The notes under the pieces: model-generated
The model's database searches: none
What the model was told of the DNA's origin: nothing
What the model saw: only the letters and a program-made list of their open reading frames with translations
DNA from: Heracleum sosnowskyi
Taxonomy: Eukaryota > Streptophyta > Magnoliopsida > Apiales > Apiaceae
Assembly (NCBI GenBank): GCA_030848705.1
Contig: CM061245.1
Coordinates: 80,587,564-80,651,563 of the forward strand
Direction of reading: 5' to 3'
Length of the DNA stretch: 64,000 bases
Position numbers and translations under genes: made by a program
Shown here: one piece after another, positions 20,436 to 33,521 of the stretch
Layout: every line of letters begins with the position of its first letter
Position numbering within the stretch: position 1 is the first letter of the stretch

Positions 20436-22531
20436 ATTTTAGTGTTCACTAGTTCAGGAATATATAAGATGAAAACAAGGTGAGAAAAGATGGACTGTGA
20501 AAAACTTCTTCTTTTCTAAAATGAAAACAAAAAACACATTTTTATATGCATACTAGTTTACTAGTTTAATGAATAACAGTGACTTATATCCTATATATTC
20601 ATGTTCCTGAAGTCACCCTCACGTTATATTTACCACTTTTTAATTTGAACATGTACTCTGATTACGTTTACAATGCTGACAGGAAAATTGTATACAGGAA
20701 GAAGAAGTGTGAACCAGTCATCTGAGTGCGGAGTTAATTTTATATATGACTCCACTCAAATTGTTGACGAAAAAGCTTGTTTCAGCTTGGTTAATTATTA
20801 TGAAACGGGGTCTGAAACTAATTAATTTTTGTATGATCGGAAACTCGGCTCCTGGCTTGATTTGAATTTCTTCATTATTTCGACTAAAATTCGGCACAGA
20901 TCTGTTAATATAGACAGATCCCAAAATACAAGTGTGAGTTAAGAATAAATTAAAATATTGCATGCATGGCAATGTCAGTTAAGCACTAACTGGAAATTTC
21001 AACATCAGTTGCTCATCTTCCATGTGGTTAAACTCATGTATAGAGTAATCCATGTATTTCTACCTAATACACTGTATACAATTAATTAATTAATTAATTA
21101 CTTAATTATGCTACTTGCAACATTATTATCGCTTAAAAAATAGATTAATGACCGACATGTTGATTTTCTAATCGACTCCTCTCGGGATGGGTTAGGTTAC
21201 GAATATAAAAAATTTAAGTTGAATGGCACGTATTTGTTTATCGTAAATATGACTCAGCTGATTGATCAGTCCATATTCCTAGCCAGCAACAACTGTGGAA
21301 AATAATAGACGTGCTTGGCTGTAATAAACTTGGCAATGTGTACCTAAACCATCTAATAATTTTAACGATGATGTACGTCAAACATCATGATAGTCTTGAT
21401 AATGTACTAAGTACTAATATTACCGGAAAAAGTAAAATATAACATCGGTACTTGAACATCGATTAGAAAAATCAATGATGTTATAAGTCTTTTTCACATC
21501 GATTTATTTTTTATCAATGTTAAAGCTTATTTTGGACATCGCTTAATAAAATAACTGTTGTGTCTATTCTCCTCTCCCCTTTGTTAAGCATCCGAATAAT
21601 TTGATATACGTCAAGCATTCGAATAACAAGTTTATGGTAATTCTTAAAAATTAAAATCATAAAAATCGTAATCAACTTGGAAAAGGAAGAGAAACCATTT
21701 TAGGTTAATGTATTTGCTCCACAAAAATATGAATCAAGTTCGTTGATGTATCCAAATTCTATTAAAATTATGTGAATATGTCCTTATGTTAGAATGTCTT
21801 GCATCTGAATTTGTCATATGTGAATTTGCTTGATGATTGAGCTCCTACGATGTGCCTAGAAGGGGGATGTCCGTGGTTGAAGGCCTCCAGAGATTTGTCT
21901 GATGATTGAAGGCCTCCTCCTGTATTCAATGGACGCGTCCTTATTGGGGATGTGGGGTGAAGCTTGGTGTGTACTTTGGAAGCTCTGTTCTTGTACTCAA
22001 TGAACACGTCCTCATTGGGGAACTTTGGAGTAATCCTACACTTTGCATCCAAATATTTGGGATCACTTGTCCTGCAATCTGGTGGGTGCTTCTCATTCAG
22101 GGGACAATGATGAGTCTGGCATTTGATTCAATGATCATCATGATCTGGACTACTGATCAAGATTGAGATGTTGACGTCATCAGGATTGCATATCGTCAGT
22201 ATTAGGATTGCTATGAGGACTGAGATCGAGATTATCATCAGGACTGGAAGCTGATCGGTATTACTTCAAGATAACTATCGAGTCCAGAAAAATAAGGAAA
22301 GTTGATTTATCGGTTCCTAGTTTATAAGAATGCAGCTATCGATTAAGATATGTATCTATTAATGGATCGACCACTCCGTCCAGGTGCAAACGCATCAACC
22401 ATTATTTATGACCGGTACAAAATTAGGTTCCCAGACCAAATGAAGTTTCACTTATGATTTAAAATTTACGAATCGCTTGCTTACATCATCAGGGGTCTAA
22501 GATGAGTTTGATTTTATGGTTGTTTTGATTA
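20436..22531. other. Upstream intergenic region of gene A, with transposon scraps
   Basis: Holds the probable promoter of gene A (unresolved). At about 21420-21570 a stretch beginning ttaccggaaaaag with repeated acatcg motifs looks like a non-autonomous CACTA remnant. At about 21840-22440 there is a GC-richer block with two copies of a caatg-acacgtcc/acgcgtcc-ttgggga motif, resembling LTR debris. No gene supported. Confidence 0.4.
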
Positions 22532-23270
22532 CTAGGTTAAAACATGGTTTTTAATAATTATTTATTTTATTATTTATATTTTACATTTTATTAATTGTAT
22601 TTATTAAAAAAATTAAGTAGGTGCGTTAAATTTTTTTAAATAATTAAAAGTATTAAAATAGATTTTAAAATAAATAAGTAACGGTTTGTCCGTGATATTT
22701 TGAAAAATGAGGGGTTTTATTAAGGAAAAGTAGAAAAAATAACATGTTTTCGTTGAATTTTAAAATATTAAAGTAACGACTTGTAATATTTTTGAAAAAA
22801 AAAAAGATATTTTAGTAAGAAAAATAGAAAAATTGACATGTTTTTACTGAAAAATGTAATTGTCAATTAAAAGTATTAAAATAAGTCAAACCCGTGATAT
22901 ATTTGGAAAATGAGGGATTTTAGTAAGGAAAATAGAAAAAATAACATGTTTTAGCTGAAAAAGGTAATTGCCCATGATTTTTTTAGAAAAAGAGGGAAAT
23001 GTAATTGCCAATTAAAAGTATTAAAATAAGTTTTAAAATAAATAGGTAAGGCTCTACCTGTGATATATTTGGAAAATGAGAGACTTTAGTAAGGAACATA
23101 GAACAAGTAATATGTTTTAGCTGAAAAAGGTAATTGCTCATGATTTTTTTAGAAAAAGAGGGGAAAAGTAATTTCCAATTAAAAGTATTAAAATAGATTT
23201 TAAAATAAATAAATAAATAAGGCATTGCTCGTGATATATTTGGAAAAGGAGGGATTTTAGTAAGTACAAT

Positions 23271-24729
23271 TGAAAGGCATATGCTATAGCCTATTTGTAA
23301 TTCGAGGATTATACTCAACTTAAACAAGAATGTAATAAGTAAATATTAGATTAAAGGTCACAGGAATCTCAGAGAGTTTTATCTGTCAAGAGATTGAAGA
23401 TTAAAGTCATCTACATACTTGAAGTTATTCTACATTGAAAGAAGTTCAATTTATTGTTCAAGCCTCAGTGAAGTATTCAAGAAAGTGGATTTACTACAGT
23501 GACAGAGATTTCCAGTTGGTGACAGAAGAAGTACAGGATTCAGAGTTTAATCAGAGCTAAAGAAAAGAAGCCACAGCTTTAAATGTTTTAAAGATGAAGA
23601 ATTATCATTGAAGTCAGTTATTCATGAACCAGACAGTGCATCGAATGACGACATCAATCACTGGAATTAAATCATCTATATTCAGTGGTTTTCAGAAGAT
23701 AGAGGAATGCAAGGAATTTAAGTTATCTTCTTTAATTTATTAATTAAATTAATTAAGTTAGTTGTTTAAATTATTTATTAAATTAATTCTATAGAAGAAT
23801 TAATTTAATCTAGAATTTAATCTAACTAAATTAATTAAAGGATTTTCTGTATAAACTCAGTATGACCTGGTTGAAGATAAATTAATTTAATTAATAAATT
23901 AATTCTATAAGAATTAATTTATTTATTAAATTAACTAATTTAGTTGGCTAAATTATTTATTACCTTAATTCTAAAAGAATTAATTTAATCCTTAATTTAT
24001 TCTATCTAAATTTGATTAAAAGGAGTCACTCTGCTAGGTCATACTGACACTGTGCTAGGTCATACCGAGTCACGGTTCTAGGTCATACTGACACTGTGCT
24101 AGGTCATACCGAGTCACTGTGCTAGGTCATACTGACACTGTGCTAGGTCATACTGACACTGTGCTAGGTCATACCGAGTCACTGTGCTAGGTCATACCGA
24201 CACATTGTCAGAAGGTCATACAGGCCTACTGAAATGTATTTAACCGAGGCTGGACAGAAGAAGGCAGGCGACTTAATTTTCATATCATCAGACATTTCTC
24301 TCTCAAGCAAGAACGAAGAAGCAATTTGATCTCATTTCTTCTCAAGCAATTAATTCTAGTTTGTATTGTTAAATCCAAACCACTAGAAGTTGATTACTTG
24401 TATTGCTTTGATTATCTAGCGGATTTTTATCCCTAGAATTTATCTCGAACTTGCTTTTAGCATTCGATCTTTTTATTACAAATATTAGAAAAGTTCATGT
24501 CGAATTTATTCTAAATTTGTATTAATTAGTTTGAGATAAATACTTTGTAATCCTTATTGTATTTGCAACACCCTTCAAGTTTAATATAAGTTATATTTAA
24601 CTTGAATCTTGTTTCATTTATATTCCGCATTAATTTGTTCTTAATTGTTAAATTATTCAAAGGACAAATTCGATAAAACGGTATAGTTTGTATTCAACCC
24701 CCCTTCTACAAACTTATCAGGACCTAACA
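23271..24729 (+). mobile_element. Solo LTR of a copia-type element
   Basis: 1459 bp starting tgaaaggcat and ending gacctaaca, flanked by the direct repeat acaat (23266-23270 and 24730-24734). Just before the end it has the string attcaacccccc-ttctac seen in plant copia LTRs. Removing it restores an uninterrupted Helitron repeat (ttttagtaag-tacaat-agaaaaaataacatg). No internal region remains, so unequal recombination between two LTRs is the likely origin. Orientation is inferred from the C-rich 3' end. Confidence 0.85.
24034..24197 (+). repeat. Tandem repeat in the solo LTR, alternating 21/23-bp units
   Basis: The core ctaggtcata occurs at 24034, 24055, 24078, 24099, 24122, 24143, 24164 and 24187. 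The spacer is either ctgacactgtg (21-bp period) or ccgagtcactgtg (23-bp period). Likely repeated U3 elements. Confidence 0.9.
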
Positions 24730-25049
24730 ACAATAGAAAAAATAACATGTTTTAGCAGAAAAATGTAATTGCCTGTGATTTTTTTAGGAAAATATGGGAT
24801 CATTTTAGAAAAAATAGGAAAAGTAATGTATTTTACTGAAAGGGTAACTGATTATAATAATTTTATAATAATTAAATGAACAATTAAATAAGGCAAGTAC
24901 CGTATTAAAAAACAAGTACTGAAAAACAGGTACCAAAACTTTTAATGTTTCGTGTTTAATAAGATAGCATAGATTGATTCAACTAATAACCAAATACAAT
25001 TTTTCATATTCGATTCAACGATTCTCATAAATCTATTCTTAAAATATAA

Positions 25050-25374
25050 CAATACTTATTATTTTGATATGTAATATTTATAATTACTTCAAATTCAATT
25101 CTAATACTAATACTTTCACTTTTGACTTGTATCCTTTTTAGATAATATAAGTTTAAAATCTAACGATCCTTATTATTTTGATATGTAATAGATATAATTA
25201 CTTTAAATCCAATTCTAATACCAATACTTGCACTTTTGACTTATATCTTTTTTATATAATAATTTTAAAACTTAATGATCCTAATTATTTTGATATATAA
25301 TAGTTATAATTATTTCAAATCCAATTTTAATTCTAAAACTTTCACCTTTGACTTATATCCTTTTTAGATAATAA
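25050..25374. repeat. Three tandem copies of a 112-114 bp unit
   Basis: attttgatat starts at 25061, 25175 and 25287; each unit also has cttttgacttatatcc and agataat. The array ends at the Helitron boundary at 25375. Confidence 0.8.
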
Positions 25375-25512
25375 CTAGCGTAAAAGCCCGTGCGAGGCAC
25401 GGGCCTGTTTATATACTGAAAAAATAAATTCGTACCAATATATATACATATCAAAATAATTTTGTAAATATGGTAAATGATAGTATTTTGAATTTATATT
25501 ATATATGCATAG

Positions 25513-25579
<67 letters not shown>

Positions 25580-27668
25580 TGAATAAGATTTCATAAAATT
25601 TGGATAAATTTCTATAAGATAAAGATCAAATGATTTTTTTTTAATCTTCAAAATATTAGTTTAGTTTTGAATGTCGTGAAGTGAATTTTATCAAATTTAA
25701 AAATTCAAGATAATTTAAATGGTTATTTTATCAGAGTTCTCCGTATATAAAATGAATGTATGTAAACTCATTTATTGTTAATAAAATAACAATATATTTG
25801 TAATATAATATTGGTCACAAATGTACGAATATATTTTAAATACATCATAAAATTTATTACTTTTAATTTCGTGTATAAGACGTATGTAAAGTAATATAAT
25901 TTTAATGAAATAAAAGTATATTTATAAAATATTAAATTGGTCATTCATGTAAGATTATAGAGTGAACACATTATAAAAATTTTTTATTTTATGTAAAAGT
26001 CAATCTTGAAGTTGTCTTACTCTTTCCTTCATATGTACATATTTGTACCCTTTTAAACTCAATTGTATATGTTTAGTCTAGTATTAATTATAAAATATCT
26101 AATATCGTAGTTTAAAAATTACACAAATTGAAAATTTATATATATGTAATTTAGAATCATTTTTTAACACAACCATAAAATTCTATTCCATGCGATTTTA
26201 ATATTTGAATTATAAAGTATCTTGTGTTTGATCTTATATGAATCATAATATACCTAAATAATTTAACATCTGTGTAGACTCGGTTGTATTTATATGTATA
26301 ATATATGTTCTAAACACTGACGATTAACCGCTAGACGGTGACTAATCAATCTGAATGTGTTAAAATCGGATCGGAAAATCAATTTTTATAGAAATCGATC
26401 TAGAAATCATATAATTTGGATTAACTGGACATAAATTGGTTTAATCAGTCGAAAATTGGCTTACGAACCGATTAAAATGAACAAAATATACCCAACCCCT
26501 TTTTCAACCAACCAAGACGGCAAAGAAAACCCGATACTTAATTGGGTCTAAAAAAATTTCAAACCGATTTTAATGGTTGCATATCAGTTTTATATATTTT
26601 AGCCGACCTAACCCAACCCTATTTAAATTAAAAAATTTTGATAATTTATATATATATATATATATTATATGTAATTGTACATTATATAATACAGTATATC
26701 ATCTTATTTATAGACGTGTACATAACTAAAATTATTATGTTAATAAAAAAAATATTAGCACTAAAATCGTAAGTTTTACGTATTTTAGCTTTACTTGAAT
26801 TTTTGAAATGAGGACATTGTGTAATATTTATTTTTTATAAAAATTATTTAACACATTCAAACCAACCCAACCCAACCCGGCGCAAACTTAAGGATGATAA
26901 GTACGTTTAGGCCATGAATTAATTTTTTGTGAGTTGGATTAAAAAATTTCAAACTTATTTAATTAGACTGGGTTGCAAAAATGCTTCCAACCCCCGACAA
27001 CCTAACCCATCAACACCCCTAACTATGATTCCCATTTTTACAGTCCCTTGTATAATTCTAAAATATAAAAGTTACGTATAATATGTTACTTATTTTAGAT
27101 CAAATTTTGATTATAGATTTATCAATACTTGAATAATTCGTATAAAGCTAATAAGTGACATAGTATTGTATAAAAATATAAATCGTATAACAATTAACAT
27201 TTAATCAAAAAAGTTAAGGGTGAAATAATAAAATTTGTAAAGAAATACATAATTATATATTAAAACTACGAAAGCTTAAAAAAAATGGAGCTATATAATA
27301 ATATAAACTAACATTTTTTTATTAAAAAATTGAATAAGCATGTTGTATAAATAATATAAAACAACATATTATTTACTCAAAAGTTGAAATAATAAAAGAT
27401 AATATGATGAGCGAATATACTTTATCTAATAATAATTTTAAAATAAACTCAAAACTCAATGTAGGACACTCGATTATGACATGAAACTGTTACGAGGAGG
27501 CCAACATTTCGATTCTCGATGTTTACCTACAAATTTGACATTTTCTATCTTCAGTAATAAAGGGGTGATATGTTTATAATTTTAAAAATACAAAGGTAAA
27601 GTTGTAATTTCATGAACAATTTTTGGGTTCTTTTTGCCTCTGGTGATCTTTTAATATATAAAAGTAGA
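25375..27668 (-). mobile_element. Non-autonomous Helitron, second terminus type
   Basis: Minus-strand 3' end at 25375 (CTAG, preceded by the hairpin GCCCGTGCGAGGCACGGGC read from the plus strand) and a probable 5' end TCTACTTTTATATATTAAAAG at 27668, flanked by A and T as expected. It contains a 60-bp TA microsatellite and, at about 26300-27030, a decayed insertion with aacccaaccc runs. Pairing these two ends is an inference from spacing and orientation. Confidence 0.5.
25516..25575. repeat. (TA)n microsatellite, about 30 units
   Basis: An uninterrupted TA dinucleotide run. Confidence 0.95.
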
Positions 27669-27998
27669 TTTTTTAAAAAAATTGGTTATGTATGTAAAAT
27701 TATACATTTATATTGTCTTGTTCTTTTTTTCCATGTATATATATATATATATATATATTCGTATTTATATAATTTTAAATTCAATTATCTATTTTAAGTC
27801 TATTATTCATTACACACTATCTAACAGCCTAGTTTAGAAATTAAGTAAATTGAAACATATTTTAGATTATGATGTAGAATTATTTTTTAACTCAACTTTA
27901 AATTTATATATCTAAAAATTATATGATGCAATTATATCCACACGTAAATGAAATATTTATCTTTCTTAAAATATTATCCTATTATTATCCAATCAATA

Positions 27999-30421
27999 TC
28001 AATACTATTATATAATAGACGAAACATTAAAAGTTTGGTCGGTCGGTATGGTACGTTGTGATTTTACTTAATTGTCCTTTCTTAAATTCATGTTTTTACT
28101 TAATTAAGCTTAATTATTTATAGAAATATATTATTAAATAATAATATTACATATTTATAACCAATTACCTTTTTCACCTAAAATACATTATTTTTTAGAT
28201 TTTTTCTAACAAATTCCCCTACTTTTTCAAATATATCACGGGCAATTACCTTTTTTAACTAAAACATGTTTGTTTTTCTATTTTTTCTTACCAAACCCAC
28301 TCATTTTCCAAAAATATCACGGACAAATCTTTAGTTATTTATTTTTAAACCTAATATTATAATTATGTTTTTAAAAGTTTACCTATTTTAACATGTCTAC
28401 TTATTTTTCTTAACAAATGCAATTACTAAAAATATTAAAATATAAATAATCAAATACCTATTTATAACCAATTACCTTTTCAGCTAAAATACATTATAGA
28501 TTTTTTCTAACAAAATCCCTCATTTTCTAAATATATCACGGGAAATTGCATTTTTCAATTTACTTTTTCTATTTTTCTCACTAAAATCCATTAGTTTTCT
28601 AAAAATATCACGGACAAACCCTTTACTTATTTATTTTAAAACGTATTTAAATAATTTAAATTATTAAATTTTAAAACCTGATTTTCCAAACATATCACGG
28701 GCATTTACCTTTTTAAACTAAATATATGTTACATTTTTTATTTTTTTATACTAAAACTCCTCATTTTCCAAAAATATAACGAGCAAACCCTTACTTATCT
28801 ATATTATATTATTAAAGCCGAAACATTGAAAGTTTTGGTTTTCGGTTTTCGGTTAGTTTTTGGTTTTCGGTACTTTTTCTAATTAATAAATTAATAATAT
28901 AATCAAAATTCGGGAAAATTTTATTCTACAGTAATATTTCACTATATTTTACTACATAAAAATCAAATAATATTGAAATCTAATAAAAAAAATGAAATGT
29001 GGGATCTAATTTGTTTAAATTTAGGATACACTTTTACAAATATACTTCTTTCTTTTTTAGGATAACGAAATCTACTACAAATCAAATCTTTTATGGAATT
29101 GTATTATTGTCAAGTTACCAAAATAGTAACTAGATGATCGGCTTTTATAATTAAAATATTTATTTTTTCTAACAAAATCTACTCCTTTTCTAAAAATATC
29201 ATTACAATTATCTTTAAATTAAAACATATTACCTTTTATATTTTTTATTACTAAAATCTATGTTTTCCAAAAATATGAGGTGCAATCCTTACTTATTTAT
29301 TTTAAAACCTATTTTAATACTCTATTTAATAAATAATATAATAATATAAAAATAGTAACTAACTGATTGCCTTTTATAATTAAAAAAATCTAACAAAATC
29401 TACTCCTTTTCCAAAAATATCATGACAATTACCTTTAAATTAAAACATAATATCTTTTATATTTGTTATCACTAAAATCTCTATTTTCCAAAAATATGAG
29501 GTGCAATCCTTACTTATTTATTTTAAAATCTATTTTAATACTCTATTTAATAAATAATAAACTAATATAAAAATATTAACTACCTAATCGCCTTTTATAA
29601 TTAAAACATTTTTTTTCTAACAAATTCTATTTCTTTTTCAAAAATATCACGGACAGTTATCTTTAAATTAAAATATATTACCTTTTATATTTGTTATCAC
29701 TAAAATCTCTCTTTTTCAAAAATATCAAGTGCAACCCTTACTTATATATTTTAAAACTTATTTTAATATTTTTAATTATTTAAAAAAACTTACCTATTTT
29801 AACAAGTGAACGTATTTTTTTTACAAATACGATTAATATAATTAAAACACATCTAAAAATATTATAGGTAGTTACTTTTTTTTTAATTAAAACATGTTAG
29901 ATTTCCTAATTGTTCTTATTAAAAAAACTTACTTATTTTAACATGTCAACTTATTTTTTTAATAAATACAAGTAATATAATTAAAACACTTCTAAAATAT
30001 CACGGGCAATTACTTTTTTTAATTAAAACATGTTAGATTTTCTATATCCTTATTATTAATATTATTTTATTATAAAATAATATTAATAATACTTCATTTA
30101 TCTTAATCAGTCTCATCTGTATTTTTTTAATATTTTTTTACGTTACAATTAATATTTAAGTTTCTCATTTTATAATTTATCATATTAATTTTTATTTTTA
30201 TTTTAATATTTTCTGTTCACATTAAAATTTTTAGTTTATCATTTTTTAAGGCCCGTGCCTTGCACGGGTTACATGCTAGTTTATTTTAAAATCTGTTTTA
30301 ATGTTTTTAAGTAATTAAAATTGTTTATCTATTTTAACATTCCTACTTATTTTTTTAACAAATACAATTAAAAAAATAATAATAAAATAACAATTAACAA
30401 TCCGTGCTTCGCACGAGTTTT
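27999..30421 (+). mobile_element. Outer Helitron of a nested pair
   Basis: 5' end TCAATACTATTATATAATAG at 27999 after an A. The body has acatgtt-tttctatttt and aaaaatatcacggac units. The 3' hairpin remnant is at about 30402-30420 (ccgtgcttcgcacg) but the closing CTAG is lost. It is split by the inner Helitron 28798-30279; the parts on either side join smoothly, as in the related copy at 43623-44636. Confidence 0.75.
28798..30279 (+). mobile_element. Inner Helitron, complete termini
   Basis: 1482 bp. Starts TCTATATTATATTATTAAAG after A28797 and ends with hairpin GCCCGTGCCTTGCACGGG then CTAG (30276-30279) before T30280. The empty site reads cttactta-tttattttaaaatctg, as in the sister Helitron near 44475. 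No Rep/helicase coding, so non-autonomous. Confidence 0.88.
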
Positions 30422-30671
30422 TTTTTATATATTTCCAATTTTTATTATCATTTGTGTTATGTTAAATATTGAACCAATTTTATCACATTGTCATCTATTT
30501 ATATTATATTTTATTAATTCCAAATTTTCATAAAATTGTGTTGACATAACTTTTTATTGCATGATTTTAGTAATTTCATAATAATTCTGATTTGTACACA
30601 TAAAAAAGTTAAGTAAATTTCTATGATAATATTACACATATCGAGATTATAAAATTATTGTAACAACAACC

Positions 30672-30718
<47 letters not shown>

Positions 30719-31453
30719 CGTTATTAAGAAATTAAAGCATAAGAAACACTTTTCTGCTATCGTTTTGGTGAGAACTATAATTAAATAAACATTTAATAAA
30801 AATAATTTTTTTTCAAGAAATTGGCTAAAAACTTTATTATTAACACTTTACTTGAAATTATTATTTTATTAACAAAAAAATCAACGCCCGTGCGCGGAGC
30901 GTGGGCAAAAAATACTAGTAATCTAATATATACATATAGACGAATTTTAACAAATTCATATTTTCCCAATTTGAATTTGGTTACATTTATGAATAATTTA
31001 GAATTCCTTTTTTATAAGAAATATAAACCAACAATATATTTAATCAAAAATTAAAGTAAAAAAGAGAAAATAGGATTATAAGGGAACATGTAGCTTATCT
31101 AATAAAAATTTTAAAGTTAACTTAAAAATTGATGTAGCACAATGGTTATGAAACTTTATTTGTAAGTGGAAGGTTTGTGTTCGAATCTTGAAAGTAACAA
31201 AATTTCATATAATTTTTGCATAAACTATAGAGGGGTGGCATTTTTGTAATTATATGATAAATAAGGGTAAAGCTGTAATTTCACAGCCATTTTATTGGCA
31301 TATTTTGCCCTTGGTTGGCTTTTAATATATAGAAGAAGATGTCTTATATGATATAATCTTAATTGTCTATTTTTAAAAATATTAGATCGTTGAGATTGTT
31401 TTGGCGGTAACGAGGACCAACCAAAATTTTGGATAAAATCTCTTTTACCTTTA
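30422..31453. other. Repeat-rich intergenic stretch
   Basis: No gene seen. Contains a TA run (30676-30714), a GC-rich imperfect hairpin (gcccgtgcgcgg-agcgtgggc, about 30887-30907) followed by ctag at 30915-30918, and a second-type Helitron 5' end on the minus strand at 31339 (TCTTCTTCTATATATTAAAAG). Bases 31110-31340 are a diverged copy of 27430-27668. Confidence 0.5.
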
Positions 31454-32324
31454 CTAGCTTAAAACCCGTGCGATGCAAGGATTATTATTAATAATTATTA
31501 TTTTTATTATTTTTATTATTTATTTTTTAATATTCTATTAATCTGCATTTGCTAAAAAAAATAAGTAGGCGTATTAAAATTTTTTAAATAATTAAAAGTA
31601 TTAAAATAGATTTTAAAATAAATTAATAACTGTTTGTCCGTGATATTTTTGGAAAAGGGGGGGTCTTAGTAAGGAAAAATAGAAAAAGTGACATGTTTTA
31701 ACTAAAAAGGTAAGTGTCTCTAATTAAAAGTATTTAAATAGGCTTCACAATAAGTAAGGATTTGTCCGGAATATTTTTAGAAAATGAGGGGTTTAGTAAA
31801 GAAAAATCAGAAAGAGTAACATGTTTTAGTTGAAAAATGTAATTGCCCATGATTTTTTTAGAAAAAGAGAAGATTTTGTTAGAAAAGATAATGTATTTTA
31901 ACTAAAAAGGTAGTTGGTTATAAAAATGTTATTATTTAATAATAATTTTTTTAGAAAATGAAAAAATAGAAAAAGTAACATAATTAAAAGTATTAAATAG
32001 ATTTTAAAATAAATAAGTAAGGATTTGCCCGTGATATTTTTGGAAAATGAGGGATTTTAGTAAGAAAAAATAGAAAGAGTAGCATGTTTTTGTTAAAAAA
32101 AGATAATCGCTCGTGTTTTTTTTAGAAAAAGAGAGGATTTTGTAAGAAAAAAAATAAAAAAATGTAACGTATTTTAGCTGAAAAGGTAGTTGATTATAAA
32201 TAATGTTATTATTTAGTGATGGTTTTAAAAAAAAAAATAAGTAAGGGTAATTAAATAAAATCACTAAGTACCGACCGTCCGTCTATCCGACTACCAAACT
32301 TTTAATGTTCCGTCTTTAATAATA
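31454..32324 (-). mobile_element. Helitron, head-to-tail with the next one
   Basis: Minus-strand 3' end CTAG at 31457-31454 with a reduced hairpin (cccgtgcgatgcaagg on plus). The 5' part (AATGTTCCGTCTTTAATAATA, plus) runs straight into the 3' end of the neighbouring Helitron at 32325, sharing only tag. Confidence 0.7.
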
Positions 32325-32961
32325 TAGCTTAAAACTTGTACGATGCACGGGTTATTTTTAATAATTGTTAATTTTATTATTTATATTTTATATTTTATTA
32401 ATTGCATTAATTAAAAAAAATAAGTAGGCGTGTTAAACATTTTAAAATAATTAAAAGTATTAAAATGAATTTTAAAATAAATAAGTAACGGTTTGTCTGT
32501 GATATTTTCGAAAAAAAGGGGGTTTAGTAATAAAAATAGAAAGTAACGTGTTTTCGTTGAATTTTAAAATATAAAAGTAACAATTTGTCTGTCATATTTT
32601 TGAAAAAAGAGGGGGTTTAGTAAGAGAAATAGAAAATGTGACATGTTTTAGTTGAAAAATGTAATTGTCAAATAAAAGTATTAAAATAGATTTTAAAATA
32701 AATATGTAAGGGTTTTCTCGTGATATATTTGATAAATGAAGGATTTTAGCAAAGGAAATAGAAAAAGTAACATGTTTTAGCTGAAAAGGAAATTGCCCCT
32801 GATTTTTTAAGAAAAAAATGGTAATATAATTTAATTGAAAGAATAACTGATTATAATAATTAAATAAACAATTAAATAAGGCAAATATCGTATCAAAAAA
32901 TAGGTACAAAAAAACAGGTACCAAAACTTTCAATGTTTCGTCTTTGATAATATAGTATAGA
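32325..32961 (-). mobile_element. Short Helitron joined to the previous one
   Basis: About 637 bp. 3' end next to the hairpin remnant cttgtacgatgcacggg (32335-32351); 5' end TCTATACTATATTATC (minus) at 32961 with the flanking base expected for an A/T target. The body consists of the same aaataagtaa-ggtttgtc-gtgatattt units as its neighbours. Confidence 0.7.
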
Positions 32962-33516
32962 TAGAGATATATATTCATAATATTAGTATTTTATGCTACT
33001 AAATGAAATAGCCCGTGATATTTTTGAAGTTTTAGTTAAGAGAAATATTAGTTAGAAAATATAAAAAAAATACGTTTTGGAAAAAAAACTAATCGGTTAG
33101 TTATTAATAATTATAATATTATTATTTTATTTTATTAAATAGAACTATTCGTGATATTTTTGGAAAATTAGAGGTTTTATTTAGTAAAAATAGAAAAGTA
33201 GAAATTTTAGTTAGAAAATATAAAAAAGAATATACACTTTGGCTAAAAATGGTAATGAGTTATTTATTAGCAATTATAACCTTATTATGTTATTTTATTA
33301 AATGAAATTGTCTGTGATATTTTTGGAAAATTAGATGTTTTAGTTAGGAAAAATATAAAAAATATTCTATATACTAATTTTAATATTTTATCTAACGGTT
33401 CTCAATAATTTGATCAAAAATATCTAACTGCTATGAATGGAGTGACCAGACTACAAAAACTTTCATGACCAGACTACAAAACTTTCAATGTTTCGTCTTT
33501 AATATAATAGTATAGA
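32962..33516 (-). mobile_element. Truncated Helitron, 5' part
   Basis: 5' end TCTATACTATTATATTAAAG (minus) at 33516, body units cgtgatatttttgg at 33014, 33150 and 33315. No 3' hairpin or CTAG on the left side. Confidence 0.6.
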
Positions 33517-33521
33517 TTATA

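Larger units (their letters stand above)
22532..24973 (-). mobile_element. Non-autonomous Helitron carrying a solo LTR
   Basis: Minus-strand 5' end TCTATGCTATC...CACGAAACATTAAAAG at 24973 and 3' CTAG at 22535-22532, with A before and T after. The body has repeated units of the type cgtgatatattt-ggaaaatgagg-ttttagtaag. Without the 1459-bp solo LTR and its 5-bp duplication it is about 978 bp. The usual CCCGTGC...GCACGGG hairpin before CTAG is reduced to ccatg. Confidence 0.75.

Noticed and set aside
20718..20972. 84-codon minus-strand frame upstream of gene A
   Set aside because: No family features, no splice or homology support, and it lies in probable promoter DNA.
22983..23327. Hydrophobic 114-codon frame, and similar ones at 32004-32264 and 32592-32978
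   Set aside because: They are the same Helitron body repeat (ttttagtaag, aaaataac) read in one frame; AT-rich codons mimic membrane proteins.
24034..24197. Eight evenly spaced repeats as a CRISPR-like or minisatellite gene feature
   Set aside because: Spacing of 21/23 bp without variable spacers; inside a solo LTR with its own target duplication.
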